64,000 nt of DNA from Streptococcus sp. (lineage in GTDB: Bacteria > Bacillota > Bacilli > Lactobacillales > Streptococcaceae): NCBI GenBank assembly GCA_030528055.1, contig JAUMZQ010000001.1:62001-126000 (forward strand), written 5' to 3'. Positions 1 through 10,099 of this stretch are shown one piece after another. A model generated the notes under the pieces. It did no database searches and was not told the origin of the DNA. It was given only the letters and a program-made list of their open reading frames with translations. How positions within the stretch are numbered: position 1 is the first letter of the stretch; each line of letters begins with the position of its first letter. The position numbers and the translations under genes were made by a program.

Positions 1-2
1 TT

Positions 3-968
3 GCAGAGTCTGGACAAAAAGGAGCGGTGACGGTGGCGACTTCAATGGCAGGTAGAGGAACAGATATCCAGCTAGGAGAAGGCGTGGCGGAATTGGGTGG
101 TTTAGTGGTTGTCGGAACAGAGCGTATGGAAAATCATCGGATTGATTTGCAAATACGTGGTCGTTCCGGTCGACAAGGTGATCCTGGGATTAGTAAATTT
201 TTTGTATCACTTGAAGATGATTTGTTGAGCAAATGGGGGCCTAATTGGATTAAAAAATTCTACAAGGATTATTCTGTAGAAGATAAATCTCAACAAAGCA
301 AACCGATAAAACAGTTGCGATTTAAAAAATTGATTGCAAAAGCTCAAGCGTCAAGTGAAAGTGCGGCAAAATTGTCACGAAAATTGACTTTGGATTTTGC
401 TCAAAGTCTCACTGTTCAAAGGCAAATTGTCTATGCAGAAAGAGAACGTTTGATTTGCAATGAAGCGAAGATAGACGAAGAGTTAAAGAAAATTTTAAAA
501 GAAGTGCTTTATCAAGCTGCCTATAAACGAACCTATGAAACAAAATCAGATTTGTATCGCTTTATTTTGGAACATTTTAGTTTTCGTGCAGACCATCTCT
601 CTTCTGACTTTGATTGGCGTTCTTCAAAGGACATCTATAAATTATTCATGAATGTAGCACAGAAAGAATTGACTTTAAAAAGAAACTATTTAAAATCCAA
701 TACACTTTTTCAAGAGTTTCAAAGAACAGCAGTACTAAAAGCGATTGATGAGAATTGGATTGAACAGGTAGATTATCTCCAACAATTAAAACTATCTTTG
801 AGCGAGCAAAATGCTTCTATCAAAAATCCTTTGGTAGAATACTATCAAGAAGCCTATAAGGGTTTTGAAACCATGAAACGACGCATGAAACAACAAATAG
901 TAAAAAATTTACTGATAAGTGAGTTAGCTTTAAATTCAGATAAGGAAGTAGTGATGTACTTTCCATAA
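3..968 (+). CDS. secA2: Accessory Sec translocase ATPase SecA2 (C-terminal part)
   Basis: The window opens inside this gene; the frame is open from base 3 and 321 C-terminal residues are present. Near the start are the DEAD-helicase motifs of Sec[12 protein letters not shown] (motif V type) and [13 protein letters not shown] (motif VI type), followed by the helical scaffold/wing region rich in K, E and Q. There is no C-terminal Cys/His zinc-binding tail, as expected for SecA2 rather than SecA1. SecA2 drives export of a glycosylated serine-rich-repeat adhesin through SecY2. The downstream gtfA-gtfB-asp4-asp5 order is that of the streptococcal accessory Sec locus and supports the call. The 5' part lies outside the window. 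Confidence 0.95.
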   Translation, partial: AESGQKGAVTVATSMAGRGTDIQLGEGVAELGGLVVVGTERMENHRIDLQIRGRSGRQGDPGISKFFVSLEDDLLSKWGPNWIKKFYKDYSVEDKSQQSKPIKQLRFKKLIAKAQASSESAAKLSRKLTLDFAQSLTVQRQIVYAERERLICNEAKIDEELKKILKEVLYQAAYKRTYETKSDLYRFILEHFSFRADHLSSDFDWRSSKDIYKLFMNVAQKELTLKRNYLKSNTLFQEFQRTAVLKAIDENWIEQVDYLQQLKLSLSEQNASIKNPLVEYYQEAYKGFETMKRRMKQQIVKNLLISELALNSDKEVVMYFP

Positions 969-979
969 GCGAGGACACG

Positions 980-2500
980 ATGACAATATATAATATCAAT
1001 TTAGGAATTGGCTGGGCGAGTAGCGGAGTAGAGTATGCTCAAGCCTATCGGGCTCATCTCTTTCGCAATAAAAAAATTCCTGCCAAATTTATTTTTATGG
1101 ATATGATTTTAGCTGATAATATTCAACATCTAACTTCCAACATGGGATTTCAAGATGACGAAATTATCTGGCTATACAATCATTTTACAGATATAAAAAT
1201 TGCTCCGACAACTTATCGCTTGCAACAAGTAGTAGAAGGAGTTTCGGGTCAAGCAGATAGAGTGGAACGAAATGGCAAAATTGTTCGTTATTTTTATTCG
1301 CAGGAAGATAAATTTATTACTTGTTATTTACGAAATGAAGAGGAAGATTTTGTTGAGCGTGTTGAATATGTATCTAGAGGCAAGCTGATTCGGAAAGATT
1401 ATTTTTCTTATGTGCGATATGCCAGTGAATACTTTGCGCCAGACAATCAGCGAGCTAAACTTTATTTGAGACGATTTTATAACGAAGATGGATCGCTTGC
1501 TTATGATATAGTGATGAACGAGGGAAAGGAAAATCTTTATCGCTTTCCAGATCAACTCTTTTACTCTAAACAAGAATTTATTCGTTATTTTATGCAAACT
1601 CTTGCCTTGAAAAAATCGGATATCGTATTGTTGGATCGTGAAAAAGATATTGGACAAGTGATATTTGAAGAGGCACAAAAGGCTCGATTAGGAGTGGTGA
1701 TTCATGCAGAACATTTTAGTAAGAATGCAACGAATCATGATTACATACTTTGGAATAATTTTTATGATTATCAATTCACAAATGCCGATAAAATTGATTT
1801 TTTCATTGTAGCTACGGAGACTCAAAAAGAAATTTTGACTCAGCAATTTGAAAGGTATACTGCTTTTCACCCCAAAATTTATACAATTCCAGTTGGTAGC
1901 TTAGATCTACTTAGATACCCTGAAAAAAAACGAGTTCCTTTTTCTATGATTACAGCTTCTCGCCTAGCAACTGAAAAACATTTGGATTGGTTGATTAAGG
2001 CAACTATTGAAGCTCGGAAACAATTGCCAAACTTGACTTTGGATATCTACGGAAGTGGTGGTGAAAGGGAGAACTTATCTCAATTAATTGAACGCGAAAA
2101 AGCACAGGAGTATATCCGACTTAAAGGGCATGAAGATTTAACACAAGTTTACCTCCATTACGAACTCTATCTGACAGCTTCAACCAGTGAAGGATTTGGT
2201 TTAACCTTGATGGAGGCAGTAGGTTCAGGTCTTCCCTTGATTGGATTTGATGTGCCTTATGGAAATCAAACTTTTATACGAGATGGTGAAAATGGCTATT
2301 TGCTACCAATATCATCGAATCATGTGGAGAGTTTTATTATCGATAGCTATGCTAGAAAGATTTGCAAAATTTACACAGATAACCTACTAGAAACCATGAG
2401 AGAAAAGTCTTACCAATTAGCACAAGGCTACTTAACCAATCAAGTGGAGACGGCTTGGGAACGATTGATAAAGGAGAACTCAGATGATTCAATTATTTGA
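980..2500 (+). CDS. gtfA: Accessory Sec glycosyltransferase GtfA (Gtf1)
   Basis: A 506-residue GT-B fold, GT4-like glycosyltransferase. The C-terminal half carries the nucleotide-sugar region SEGFGLTLMEAVGSGLPLIG (E-X7-E type) around residue 405; the N-terminal half holds the beta-rich add-on domain typical of GtfA. In characterised streptococci GtfA, with GtfB, adds the first GlcNAc to Ser/Thr of serine-rich-repeat adhesins in the cytoplasm before SecA2-dependent export. It starts 11 bases after secA2 with a GAGGAC ribosome site and overlaps gtfB by 17 bases, so the pair is probably translationally coupled. Confidence 0.93.
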   Translation: MTIYNINLGIGWASSGVEYAQAYRAHLFRNKKIPAKFIFMDMILADNIQHLTSNMGFQDDEIIWLYNHFTDIKIAPTTYRLQQVVEGVSGQADRVERNGKIVRYFYSQEDKFITCYLRNEEEDFVERVEYVSRGKLIRKDYFSYVRYASEYFAPDNQRAKLYLRRFYNEDGSLAYDIVMNEGKENLYRFPDQLFYSKQEFIRYFMQTLALKKSDIVLLDREKDIGQVIFEEAQKARLGVVIHAEHFSKNATNHDYILWNNFYDYQFTNADKIDFFIVATETQKEILTQQFERYTAFHPKIYTIPVGSLDLLRYPEKKRVPFSMITASRLATEKHLDWLIKATIEARKQLPNLTLDIYGSGGERENLSQLIEREKAQEYIRLKGHEDLTQVYLHYELYLTASTSEGFGLTLMEAVGSGLPLIGFDVPYGNQTFIRDGENGYLLPISSNHVESFIIDSYARKICKIYTDNLLETMREKSYQLAQGYLTNQVETAWERLIKENSDDSII

Positions 2501-3827
2501 TGTATACAATCAAGAAACACAAGATTTACATGATTCTCTTGTGGCTGCTGGTCTGAGCTGTCCAACGATTGTTATTGAGCCAAACGGTTTTTTACCAGAC
2601 GATATGCTATCACCTTTTCTCTATTTTTTAGGAGAACGTGATAAAGAAAAAAAAGCTCGCTACTACAATCAGATAGAGGTTCCTAGATTTTGGAGTATCG
2701 TAGGAGATAGTCACGGAGCAAGGATTTTTAATCTGGATGAGGAAAAAGGACGCATTCACTATGCAGAAGGGAAGCTAGATAGAGTTGTAACGCGAGTTGA
2801 TTGGTTGGATAGGTATGGGAATTGCTGTCTGGTGGATCATTATGATAAATATGGTTATCGTTTTGGACAAACGACCTATCACACGAATCAACAAGCGATT
2901 CATACGACTTATTTTTCAGATGAAAATCACGAACGACTAGTAGAAAATCATGTGACAGGAGACATTATCCTTAGTCTTGAAAATGAACCGATATACAATT
3001 TTAAAAATCGTCGAGATTTTGTCTGCTTCTTTTTGAAACGTTTGAATTTTAATATGGATCATATACTCTTTAATTCTTTATCTGTTTCTTTTTTAGTTTC
3101 ACATGTTTTACCACTTGAAGGAAAAGACATCCTTTTTTGGCAAGAACCTATTTATGATGATATTCCTGGAAATATGCAACTAATCTTACAAGAAAATCAT
3201 CTAAGAACTCAAACGATTGTTATTCCTAATTCATCAACCTATGAAAAAGTCTGCCAGATGGTTTCACCTGCTTATCGCCATAAATTATTACCACTAGGTT
3301 ATCATTATTCATTTAAAAGAGATAATTTTTTGCGTAAAGACGCTCTCATTTTGACACATTCAGATCAAATCGAGCAGTTGGAAGTGCTAGTACAAGCGTT
3401 ACCAGAAGTCACCTTTAGAATTGCAGCTTTAACAGAGATGTCTCCAAAACTTTTAGCAATGTTAGCCTATCCGAATGTTGTTCTTTATCAAAATGTCAGT
3501 CCCCAGCAGATAGAAGAAATTTTTCAAATATCTGATTTGTATCTAGACATTAACTACGGTGGACAGGTTTTGAAGTCTATTCGAAAGGCGTTTGAAAACA
3601 ATCTACTGATTTTAGCTTTCAAGCAAACGATTCATGATAACCGTTACATAGTACCACAACATGTTTTTGATAGTAGTCAAACATCTGATTTGATTCATTA
3701 TATAAAAAATTCTTTGGAAACAGTGGACAATATGCGAACTGCTCTCTTAAAACAAGGAAAGCATGCGGATGATATTCCATTAGAACACTATCAAAAAATG
3801 CTACATTCTTTGCTGGGAGGTAAATAA
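2484..3827 (+). CDS. gtfB: Accessory Sec glycosyltransferase-stabilising protein GtfB (Gtf2)
   Basis: A 447-residue partner of GtfA. It resembles GtfA over its length (a YNFKNRRDFVCFFLKRLN-like segment matches the GtfA add-on domain) but lacks a clear E-X7-E donor site, consistent with the known role of GtfB as a substrate-binding, chaperone-like subunit of the GtfA/GtfB O-GlcNAc transferase. The start lies inside the end of gtfA, behind AAGGAGAA. asp4 follows after 3 bases, so all belong to one operon. Confidence 0.92.
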   Translation: MIQLFDVYNQETQDLHDSLVAAGLSCPTIVIEPNGFLPDDMLSPFLYFLGERDKEKKARYYNQIEVPRFWSIVGDSHGARIFNLDEEKGRIHYAEGKLDRVVTRVDWLDRYGNCCLVDHYDKYGYRFGQTTYHTNQQAIHTTYFSDENHERLVENHVTGDIILSLENEPIYNFKNRRDFVCFFLKRLNFNMDHILFNSLSVSFLVSHVLPLEGKDILFWQEPIYDDIPGNMQLILQENHLRTQTIVIPNSSTYEKVCQMVSPAYRHKLLPLGYHYSFKRDNFLRKDALILTHSDQIEQLEVLVQALPEVTFRIAALTEMSPKLLAMLAYPNVVLYQNVSPQQIEEIFQISDLYLDINYGGQVLKSIRKAFENNLLILAFKQTIHDNRYIVPQHVFDSSQTSDLIHYIKNSLETVDNMRTALLKQGKHADDIPLEHYQKMLHSLLGGK

Positions 3828-3830
3828 GAT

Positions 3831-4013
3831 ATGGATAAAAAAGATTTATTCTACAAGGATGTTGAAGAAAAATTAGATGACCTAAAACAAGGAAGTTCTA
3901 AAAAGGAAAAAAAGACAATGGGTGAACGATTCAATACAGTCTTTTTTATAGCAATAGGATTATTTATTCTTTTGGGCTTGCTCTTTACTCTTATCCAAAT
4001 ATTGGGGAAATGA
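3831..4013 (+). CDS. asp4: Accessory Sec protein Asp4 (SecE-like)
   Basis: A 60-residue protein with a charged, Lys-rich N-terminus and one transmembrane segment at about residues 36-57 (VFFIAIGLFILLGLLFTLI). Size, topology and position right after gtfB match Asp4, proposed to act as the SecE-like subunit of the SecY2 channel. A GGAGG site precedes the ATG. asp5 begins 2 bases after the stop. Confidence 0.88.
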   Translation: MDKKDLFYKDVEEKLDDLKQGSSKKEKKTMGERFNTVFFIAIGLFILLGLLFTLIQILGK

Positions 4014-4014
4014 T

Positions 4015-4227
4015 ATGAAAATGTTATTGATTCTTTTAGCAGCTATCACAATTATTATTCTTGTTATTTTATTGCCAAGAGAAACGCAGCGATTCTCAAC
4101 TGATAGCACGAGCAATATTGGGAAATCAGGATATTGGCAGAGCAATAAAATATTGAAAATAGTAACACTCATTGCCAGTATCCTACTCTTTCTTCTTCTT
4201 ATCCTATTTAAAATCATCTCATTTTAA
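4015..4227 (+). CDS. asp5: Accessory Sec protein Asp5 (SecG-like)
   Basis: A 70-residue protein with two hydrophobic helices, about residues 3-20 and 47-69, joined by a polar loop; this is the SecG-like topology of Asp5. It is the last gene of the accessory Sec operon. An 8-bp inverted repeat (TAAAATAG...CTATTTTA, 4225-4250) overlaps the stop codon and could act as a weak terminator, although no T-run follows. Confidence 0.86.
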   Translation: MKMLLILLAAITIIILVILLPRETQRFSTDSTSNIGKSGYWQSNKILKIVTLIASILLFLLLILFKIISF

Positions 4228-4388
4228 AATAGTGTTGAGAGGCTATTTTATGGTGTAGTAATTTGGTTATTATTTATGAAATATTATTGAATATATAAAA
4301 TCTTTGGGTAGAAAGTGAAATACGAAAGAAACTATTTTACGATAATTTTTTAGTTAGTTATCAAAAGTAAAAGTTTCTTTCTTTTTTT

Positions 4389-4403
4389 GTTATAATAACA
4401 GAT
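4389..4403 (+). promoter_or_regulatory. Extended -10 promoter abutting the uvrC start codon
   Basis: TGTTATAAT (extended -10, TATAAT at 4391-4396) ends only 7 bases before the uvrC ATG. No convincing -35 is seen 17 bp upstream and no Shine-Dalgarno sequence fits between, so the predicted transcript would begin at or next to the AUG (leaderless). Confidence 0.6.
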
Positions 4404-6185
4404 ATGAACAACTTGATACAATCAAAATTAGAATTGCTACCGACCAGTCCCGGATGCTATATTCATAAAGATAAAAACAACACCATTATATATGTAGGGA
4501 AGGCTAAGAATCTAAGAAATCGCGTGCGTTCTTATTTTCGTGGAAGCCACGATACAAAAACAGAAGCCTTGATTTCGGAGATTGCAGATTTTGAGTTTAT
4601 CGTCACGGAATCAAACATAGAAGCATTGCTCTTGGAAATTAATCTGATTAAAGAAAATCATCCAAAATATAATATTATGCTAAAAGATGATAAATCCTAT
4701 CCTTTTATCAAAATTACTCGTGAAAAATACCCTCGCCTCATTATCACACGTCAAGTAAAAAAGGATGGTGGCTTGTATTTTGGACCTTATCCTGATGTTG
4801 GAGCAGCCAATGAAATTAAGCGATTACTGGATAGGATTTTCCCATTTCGAAAGTGTACCAACCCACCTGAAAAACCATGCTTTTACTATCATATCAATCA
4901 ATGCCATGCTCACACCATTTGTCAGGTCGACGAGCAATATTTTAAAAATATGGCACAAGATGTAGCGAATTTTTTAAAGAGTCAGGATAATCACATTATA
5001 AAAGATTTGAAAGAGAAGATGTCAAATGCTGCCGAAACTATGGAATTTGAAAAAGCAGCAGAATACCGTGACTTGCTTCAAAGTATTGCTACTCTTCGTA
5101 CAAAACAACGAGTAATGGCCAAAGATTTACAGAATCGTGATGTATTTGGATATTACACGGAAAAAGGATGGATGTGTGTGCAAGTCTTCTTTGTTCGTCA
5201 AGGAAAACTGATTGAGAGAGATGTTAACATTTTTCCTTACTACAATGACCCTGATGAAGATTTTTTGACTTATATTGGTCAATTTTATCAAAAACAATCC
5301 CACCTAATTCCCAACGAAATCCTTATTCCTAGCGATATTGATGAACAATCTGTTCAAGCCTTAGTAACAGCAAAAGTTCTCAAACCACAACGTGGTGAGA
5401 AGAAACAACTGGTCAATTTAGCCATTAAAAATGCTCGAGTCAGTCTACAGCAAAAGTTCGCCCTTCTTGAAAAATCCATTGAGAAAACAAAAGGAGCGAT
5501 AGACAATCTTGGCAACTTGCTAGGTATTCCCTCTCCTATTCGCATTGAGGCTTTCGATAACTCCAACATTATGGGAACAAGCCCAGTGGCAGCCATGGTG
5601 GTTTTTGTAAATGGGAAACCTAGTAAAAAAGATTATCGTAAATATAAAATTAAAACGGTAGTGGGTCCTGATGATTATGCCAGCATGGAAGAAGTAATCA
5701 AGAGAAGGTATAGCCGAGCGATACATGACCAGTTAGTATTACCAGATTTGATTATTGTTGATGGTGGTCAAGGACAAGTCAATATTGCTAAAAATGTTAT
5801 TCAAAACCAATTAGGGTTAACTATTCCAGTTGCTGGACTACAGAAAAATGACAGGCATCAAACGCATGAGTTATTATTTGGTGATCCTTTAAAAGTAGTG
5901 GATATTCCTCGTAATTCTCAAGAATTTTTTCTCCTACACCGTATTCAAGATGAAGTCCATCGTTTTGCTATCACTTTCCATCGTCAAGTTCGTTCCAAAA
6001 ATTCTTTTTCATCACAGTTGGATAATATTGCTGGCTTAGGAAGTAAACGCAAACAACTCTTAATGAAGCATTTTAAAAACTTGCAAAATATTAGTAAGGC
6101 TAGTATGGATGAAATCGTTCAATGTGGTATTCCAAAGAAAGTAGCTGAAAATATCAAGGAAAAACTAACTTCTTCTCCCAAGTAA
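4404..6185 (+). CDS. uvrC: Excinuclease ABC subunit UvrC
   Basis: A 593-residue nucleotide-excision-repair nuclease. The N-terminal GIY-YIG-type domain begins [20 protein letters not shown], with the catalytic-type Glu in [12 protein letters not shown] Cys cluster follows ([10 protein letters not shown]...C...C, residues about 150-172), then a UVR motif ([13 protein letters not shown]), the RNase H-like endonuclease domain ([18 protein letters not shown]) and a C-terminal helix-hairpin-helix. Length is normal for streptococci. The start is supported by the family N-terminus (LLPTSPGCY about 10 residues in). It appears monocistronic and possibly leaderless. Confidence 0.97.
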   Translation: MNNLIQSKLELLPTSPGCYIHKDKNNTIIYVGKAKNLRNRVRSYFRGSHDTKTEALISEIADFEFIVTESNIEALLLEINLIKENHPKYNIMLKDDKSYPFIKITREKYPRLIITRQVKKDGGLYFGPYPDVGAANEIKRLLDRIFPFRKCTNPPEKPCFYYHINQCHAHTICQVDEQYFKNMAQDVANFLKSQDNHIIKDLKEKMSNAAETMEFEKAAEYRDLLQSIATLRTKQRVMAKDLQNRDVFGYYTEKGWMCVQVFFVRQGKLIERDVNIFPYYNDPDEDFLTYIGQFYQKQSHLIPNEILIPSDIDEQSVQALVTAKVLKPQRGEKKQLVNLAIKNARVSLQQKFALLEKSIEKTKGAIDNLGNLLGIPSPIRIEAFDNSNIMGTSPVAAMVVFVNGKPSKKDYRKYKIKTVVGPDDYASMEEVIKRRYSRAIHDQLVLPDLIIVDGGQGQVNIAKNVIQNQLGLTIPVAGLQKNDRHQTHELLFGDPLKVVDIPRNSQEFFLLHRIQDEVHRFAITFHRQVRSKNSFSSQLDNIAGLGSKRKQLLMKHFKNLQNISKASMDEIVQCGIPKKVAENIKEKLTSSPK

Positions 6186-6250
6186 AACCTCTGCAACCTT
6201 CTCTATTTTGTGGTAGAATAGGGATAACCTATTAGAAAAGGAAATATTTT

Positions 6251-6856
6251 ATGAAATTTCTAGAACTAAACAAAAAGCGTCATGCTACAAAACATTTTAA
6301 TAACCAACCTGTCAGTTCGGAGTCTGTAAGAACTGCGATTGAAATTGCGACATTAGCCCCAAGTGCTCACAATAGTCAACCGTGGAAATTTGTCGTAGTG
6401 AGAGAAAGAACTACAGAACTAGCAACCGTTGCTTATGGTTCAAATCAAGAACAAGTCAAAACGGCACCAGTAACGATTGCCCTTTTTACAGATACTGATT
6501 TGGTACAACGTTCCCGTAAAATTGCACGTATTGCAGGTGTAAACAATATGTCTGAAGAATTGCTTCAATACTATATGCAAAACCTGCCAGTAGAATATAG
6601 TCATTATTCTGAACAAGTCAAAAGTGACTATTTAGCCCTCAATGCTGGTTTGGTAGCAATGAATTTAGTGTTAGCTTTGACAGACCAAGGGATTGGATCT
6701 AATATTATTCTTGGCTTTGACAAATCCAAAGTCAACAAAGTTTTAGAAATTGATTCTCGTTTCCGTCCAGAACTTCTTATCACAGTTGGTTATACAGACG
6801 ATAAGCTAGAACCTAGCTACCGACTGCCTGTTGATGAAATAATTGAGAAGAGATAA
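6251..6856 (+). CDS. Nitroreductase family protein
   Basis: A 201-residue FMN-dependent oxidoreductase of the nitroreductase superfamily. The N-terminal flavin-binding signature RHATKHF and the SAHNSQPWKF block are present, and the C-terminal LDQGIGSNI / ELLITVGY segments fit the fold. The physiological substrate cannot be inferred. The start codon follows AAAAGGAAA. A TGGTAGAAT sequence at about 6209-6217 is a plausible extended -10. It lies just upstream of pepV with a short AT-rich gap. Confidence 0.88.
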   Translation: MKFLELNKKRHATKHFNNQPVSSESVRTAIEIATLAPSAHNSQPWKFVVVRERTTELATVAYGSNQEQVKTAPVTIALFTDTDLVQRSRKIARIAGVNNMSEELLQYYMQNLPVEYSHYSEQVKSDYLALNAGLVAMNLVLALTDQGIGSNIILGFDKSKVNKVLEIDSRFRPELLITVGYTDDKLEPSYRLPVDEIIEKR

Positions 6857-6920
6857 CAAATTCAATTTAAATCAAATTTATTATTTTTTATACTATTTAA
6901 ATCGAAAAGAGAGATATAAT

Positions 6921-8321
6921 ATGACGATTGATTTTAAAGCAGAAGTTGCAAAAAGAAAAGAAGATTTACTAGCAGATTTGTTTAGTTTGTTAGAAATTAA
7001 TTCAGAGCGTGATGATACAAAAGCAAATGCGAAGCATCCTTTTGGTCCTGGCCCAGTTAAAGCATTAGAAAAATTTTTAGAAATCGCAAAAAACGATGGT
7101 TATCAAACTAAGAATGTAGATAACTATGCAGGACATTTTGAATTTGGCGATGGGCAAGAAGTCCTTGGTATTTTTGCACATATGGATGTGGTACCAGCTG
7201 GTAGTGGTTGGGTAACAGATCCTTATACACCAACTATTAAAGAAAATAGGTTATATGCTCGTGGAGCTAGTGATGATAAAGGACCAACGGTAGCTTGTTA
7301 TTATGGTTTAAAAATTATCAAAGAACTTGGGTTACCAACTTCTAAAAAAGTTCGTTTCATTGTCGGAACAGACGAGGAATCTGGTTGGGCAGACATGGAT
7401 TATTATTTTGAGCATGTAGGTCTTCCTGAACCGGACTTTGGTTTTTCACCAGATGCAGAATTTCCAATCATCAATGGTGAAAAAGGAAATATCACCGAGT
7501 ATCTTCACTTTACTGGTGAGAATGAAGGAAGTGCACGTCTACATCGTTTCACTGGTGGACTGCGTGAAAATATGGTTCCTGAATCTGCAACCGCTATTGT
7601 TTCAGGAGACTTACCAAATTTAGTGGAAAATCTAAAAGAATTCAGCCAAAAGCACAGTCTTCAATATAAGTACGAAGAATCATCCGATAACAAACGAACA
7701 ATCAGTATTATCGGTAAATCTGCTCATGGTGCCATGCCAGCTTCAGGAGTTAACGGAGCAACTTATTTGGCTAACTTTTTGAACCAATTTGACTTTAAAG
7801 ATGCTGCTAAAAATTACCTAGAAGTAGCTGGAACGATTTTATTAGAAGACCATGAGGGAAAACAGCTAAAAGTTGCTTATTCTGATGAAAGAATGGGAGA
7901 CTTATCTATGAATGCTGGTGTTTTCCGTTTTGATGAGAAAAATACAGACAATACCATCGCTCTTAATTTTCGTTACCCACAAGGAACAAATCCTGAAATA
8001 ATAAAACAGAAATTAGAAGAATTGCCAGTAGAAAGTGTTACCTTATCCGAACATGTACACACACCGCATTATGTGCCATTGGAAGATCCGCTAGTTCAAA
8101 CATTATTATCTGTTTATGAAAAACAAACAGGTCTAAAGGGTCATGAACAGGTTATTGGTGGTGGAACATTTGGTCGTTTGTTGAAACGAGGAGTAGCTTA
8201 TGGCGCTATGTTCCCAGATTCGATTGATACAATGCACCAAGCAAATGAATTTATTGATTTGGATGATTTGTTTAATGCTGCAGCTATCTACGCCGAAGCA
8301 ATTTACGAATTAATCAAATAA
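6921..8321 (+). CDS. pepV: Dipeptidase PepV (M20 metallopeptidase)
   Basis: A 466-residue cytosolic dipeptidase of the M20 family, which uses two zinc ions and frees amino acids from imported peptides. Visible metal/catalytic blocks are IFAHMDVVPAG (His-x-Asp), YARGASDDKGP, GTDEESG and, at the C-terminus, GGGTFGR with a terminal-domain His. The ATG at 6921 matches the family N-terminus (MTIDFKAEVAKRKEDLL); an upstream in-frame extension is AT-rich and unlikely to be translated. An intrinsic terminator follows. Confidence 0.95.
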   Translation: MTIDFKAEVAKRKEDLLADLFSLLEINSERDDTKANAKHPFGPGPVKALEKFLEIAKNDGYQTKNVDNYAGHFEFGDGQEVLGIFAHMDVVPAGSGWVTDPYTPTIKENRLYARGASDDKGPTVACYYGLKIIKELGLPTSKKVRFIVGTDEESGWADMDYYFEHVGLPEPDFGFSPDAEFPIINGEKGNITEYLHFTGENEGSARLHRFTGGLRENMVPESATAIVSGDLPNLVENLKEFSQKHSLQYKYEESSDNKRTISIIGKSAHGAMPASGVNGATYLANFLNQFDFKDAAKNYLEVAGTILLEDHEGKQLKVAYSDERMGDLSMNAGVFRFDEKNTDNTIALNFRYPQGTNPEIIKQKLEELPVESVTLSEHVHTPHYVPLEDPLVQTLLSVYEKQTGLKGHEQVIGGGTFGRLLKRGVAYGAMFPDSIDTMHQANEFIDLDDLFNAAAIYAEAIYELIK

Positions 8322-8330
8322 GAACAAAAG

Positions 8331-8370
8331 ATCTCCGTTGTCATTATCAATCAACGGAGATTTTATTTTT
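8331..8370 (+). terminator. Intrinsic terminator after pepV
   Basis: A perfect 10-bp stem (ATCTCCGTTG / CAACGGAGAT, 8331-8340 and 8352-8361) is followed by TTTATTTTT. Confidence 0.88.
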
Positions 8371-8435
8371 TATATGATTGTAAATTGTTCTTTTCAAAAT
8401 ATTCATTGCCAACAACTCTTTGTCGTAGTAAAACT

Positions 8436-8464
8436 TTGACAATAGATTTCCTATATCGTAAAAT
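8436..8464 (+). promoter_or_regulatory. Sigma-A promoter of the betaine-type ABC transporter operon
   Basis: TTGACA (8436-8441), 17-bp spacer, TAAAAT (8459-8464). A leader of about 95 bases separates it from the ATG at 8567. Osmotic control of such operons is known in streptococci and lactococci, but I cannot identify an operator here. Confidence 0.6.
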
Positions 8465-8566
8465 ATTAGAAAATACAATTATATTATCTATATACTGAGA
8501 AAACCAAGAGATTAGATTGAAAGTATTTGAAAGTCATAATGAAACTAGGAAAGGATGGAATAAAAG

Positions 8567-10099
8567 ATGAGTAATTTGCTGACTTTATTGCATCAACAGA
8601 GAGATTTCTTTTTAGGGTTAATTTGGGATCATATTTGGATTTCGGGCTTAGCTGTTATTTTTGCCCTAATTTTGGGAGTAGGACTTGGTATTTTTATCAG
8701 TTTTAAACGTTCTCTATCTTCATTTGTGATTGGGGTGGTGAATGTCCTTTACACGATTCCTTCTATTGCTCTTTTAGGGATTTTAATTTCAATTACTGGT
8801 ATTGGAAATAAAACAGCCATCTTGGCATTGACCTTGTATGCTCTTCTTCCTATGGTGCGTTCAACCTATACAGGTATCACTGAAGTTGATCCATTGCTGA
8901 TTGAAGCAGCTAAAGGGATGGGATCAACTAAGAGACAAATACTGATGAGGGTACAACTTCCGTTGGCGTTCCCTGTTATGATGTCTGGCTTCCGAAACAT
9001 GGTGACAATGACTTTAGCGCTTGCTGGTATTGCATCGTTTGTTGGTGCAGGAGGACTTGGGGTTGCTATTTATCGTGGAATTTCAACCAACAACCAAACC
9101 TTAACTTTAGCAGGTAGCCTCTTAGTCGCTCTTTTGGCACTTTTATTTGATTTTATATTTTTACTACTTGAAAAATCAGTTCAAAAAAATAAAAGAATAT
9201 CACCAAAATGGTTTATTGGTTTAGGTACAGTAGCAATTTTAGGAGCCTCTTTTGCAATTTTTCAAATGAATCAAACAAGTGGGGTTGTGAGAATCGCTAC
9301 AAAACCACAAACAGAGAATTATATTCTAGGTGAAATGCAAAAACAAGTTATTGAAAAATATACAAATCTTACCGTAAAAACTACTAAAGGAGTGGGAGGC
9401 GGTACTTCAAACATTCATCCAGCAATGGTTAAGGGAGATTTTGATATTTATGCAGAATATACTGGAACAATTTGGGAAGTTATTCTAAAACGTTCTGGTT
9501 CCTATGATGAAACTCAATTTAAAAAACTGTCTGCTCAATATCAAAAAGATTATCATCTAGTGTGGGCTTCTTCATTTGGTTTTAACAATACTTATGGTTT
9601 AGCAGTACGAAAAGAAGTAGCTGAACAGTATCAGTTAAAGACTTATAGTGATTTGGCCAAAGTTGCTCCTAATCTCAGTTTTGGAGCAGAATATGACTTT
9701 TTCGGTAGAGAAGATGGCTTTGCCAAGTTGGCTTCAACTTATGGTATGAGCTTTAAATCTCAAGTGGATATGGATAGTGGATTGAAATACCAAGCTATAA
9801 AATCTGGACAGGTAGATGTTATTGATATTTTTACAACAGATGGACAATTATACAATGCCAATCTTGTTGTTTTAGAAGACGATAAAAAGATGTACCCTTC
9901 CTATCAAGCTGGGACAGTTATTCGTGAAGAAACTCTGAAAAAATATCCCGAATTGAAAAAGGCTTTAAGTAAACTAGATAACATTTTAGACAATCAGCAG
10001 ATGGCTGAGTTAAACTATAAAGTGGAAACGCAAAAGCAAGAACCTGAAAAGGTAGCACATGATTACCTAGTGAAGAAAGGAATCCTGCCTAATGATTGA
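8567..10099 (+). CDS. Glycine betaine/carnitine/choline-type ABC transporter, fused permease and substrate-binding protein
   Basis: 510 residues. The N-terminal ~210 residues are an ABC permease with several membrane spans and the EAA-type loop EAAKGMGSTKRQILMRVQLPLA. The remaining ~280 residues are a tethered OpuC/ProX-like binding domain (RIATKPQTENYILGEM, GTSNIHPAMVKGDFDIYAEYTG). Such fusions transport compatible solutes; related fused transporters handle choline or ergothioneine, so the exact ligand is open. A strong AGGAAAGGA site precedes the ATG. It overlaps the ATPase gene by 8 bases, showing an operon. Confidence 0.88.
   Translation: MSNLLTLLHQQRDFFLGLIWDHIWISGLAVIFALILGVGLGIFISFKRSLSSFVIGVVNVLYTIPSIALLGILISITGIGNKTAILALTLYALLPMVRSTYTGITEVDPLLIEAAKGMGSTKRQILMRVQLPLAFPVMMSGFRNMVTMTLALAGIASFVGAGGLGVAIYRGISTNNQTLTLAGSLLVALLALLFDFIFLLLEKSVQKNKRISPKWFIGLGTVAILGASFAIFQMNQTSGVVRIATKPQTENYILGEMQKQVIEKYTNLTVKTTKGVGGGTSNIHPAMVKGDFDIYAEYTGTIWEVILKRSGSYDETQFKKLSAQYQKDYHLVWASSFGFNNTYGLAVRKEVAEQYQLKTYSDLAKVAPNLSFGAEYDFFGREDGFAKLASTYGMSFKSQVDMDSGLKYQAIKSGQVDVIDIFTTDGQLYNANLVVLEDDKKMYPSYQAGTVIREETLKKYPELKKALSKLDNILDNQQMAELNYKVETQKQEPEKVAHDYLVKKGILPND

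Noticed and set aside
1328..1870. Minus-strand open frames across gtfA
   Set aside because: They are antisense to a well-supported gene, have no ribosome sites and encode no recognisable protein.
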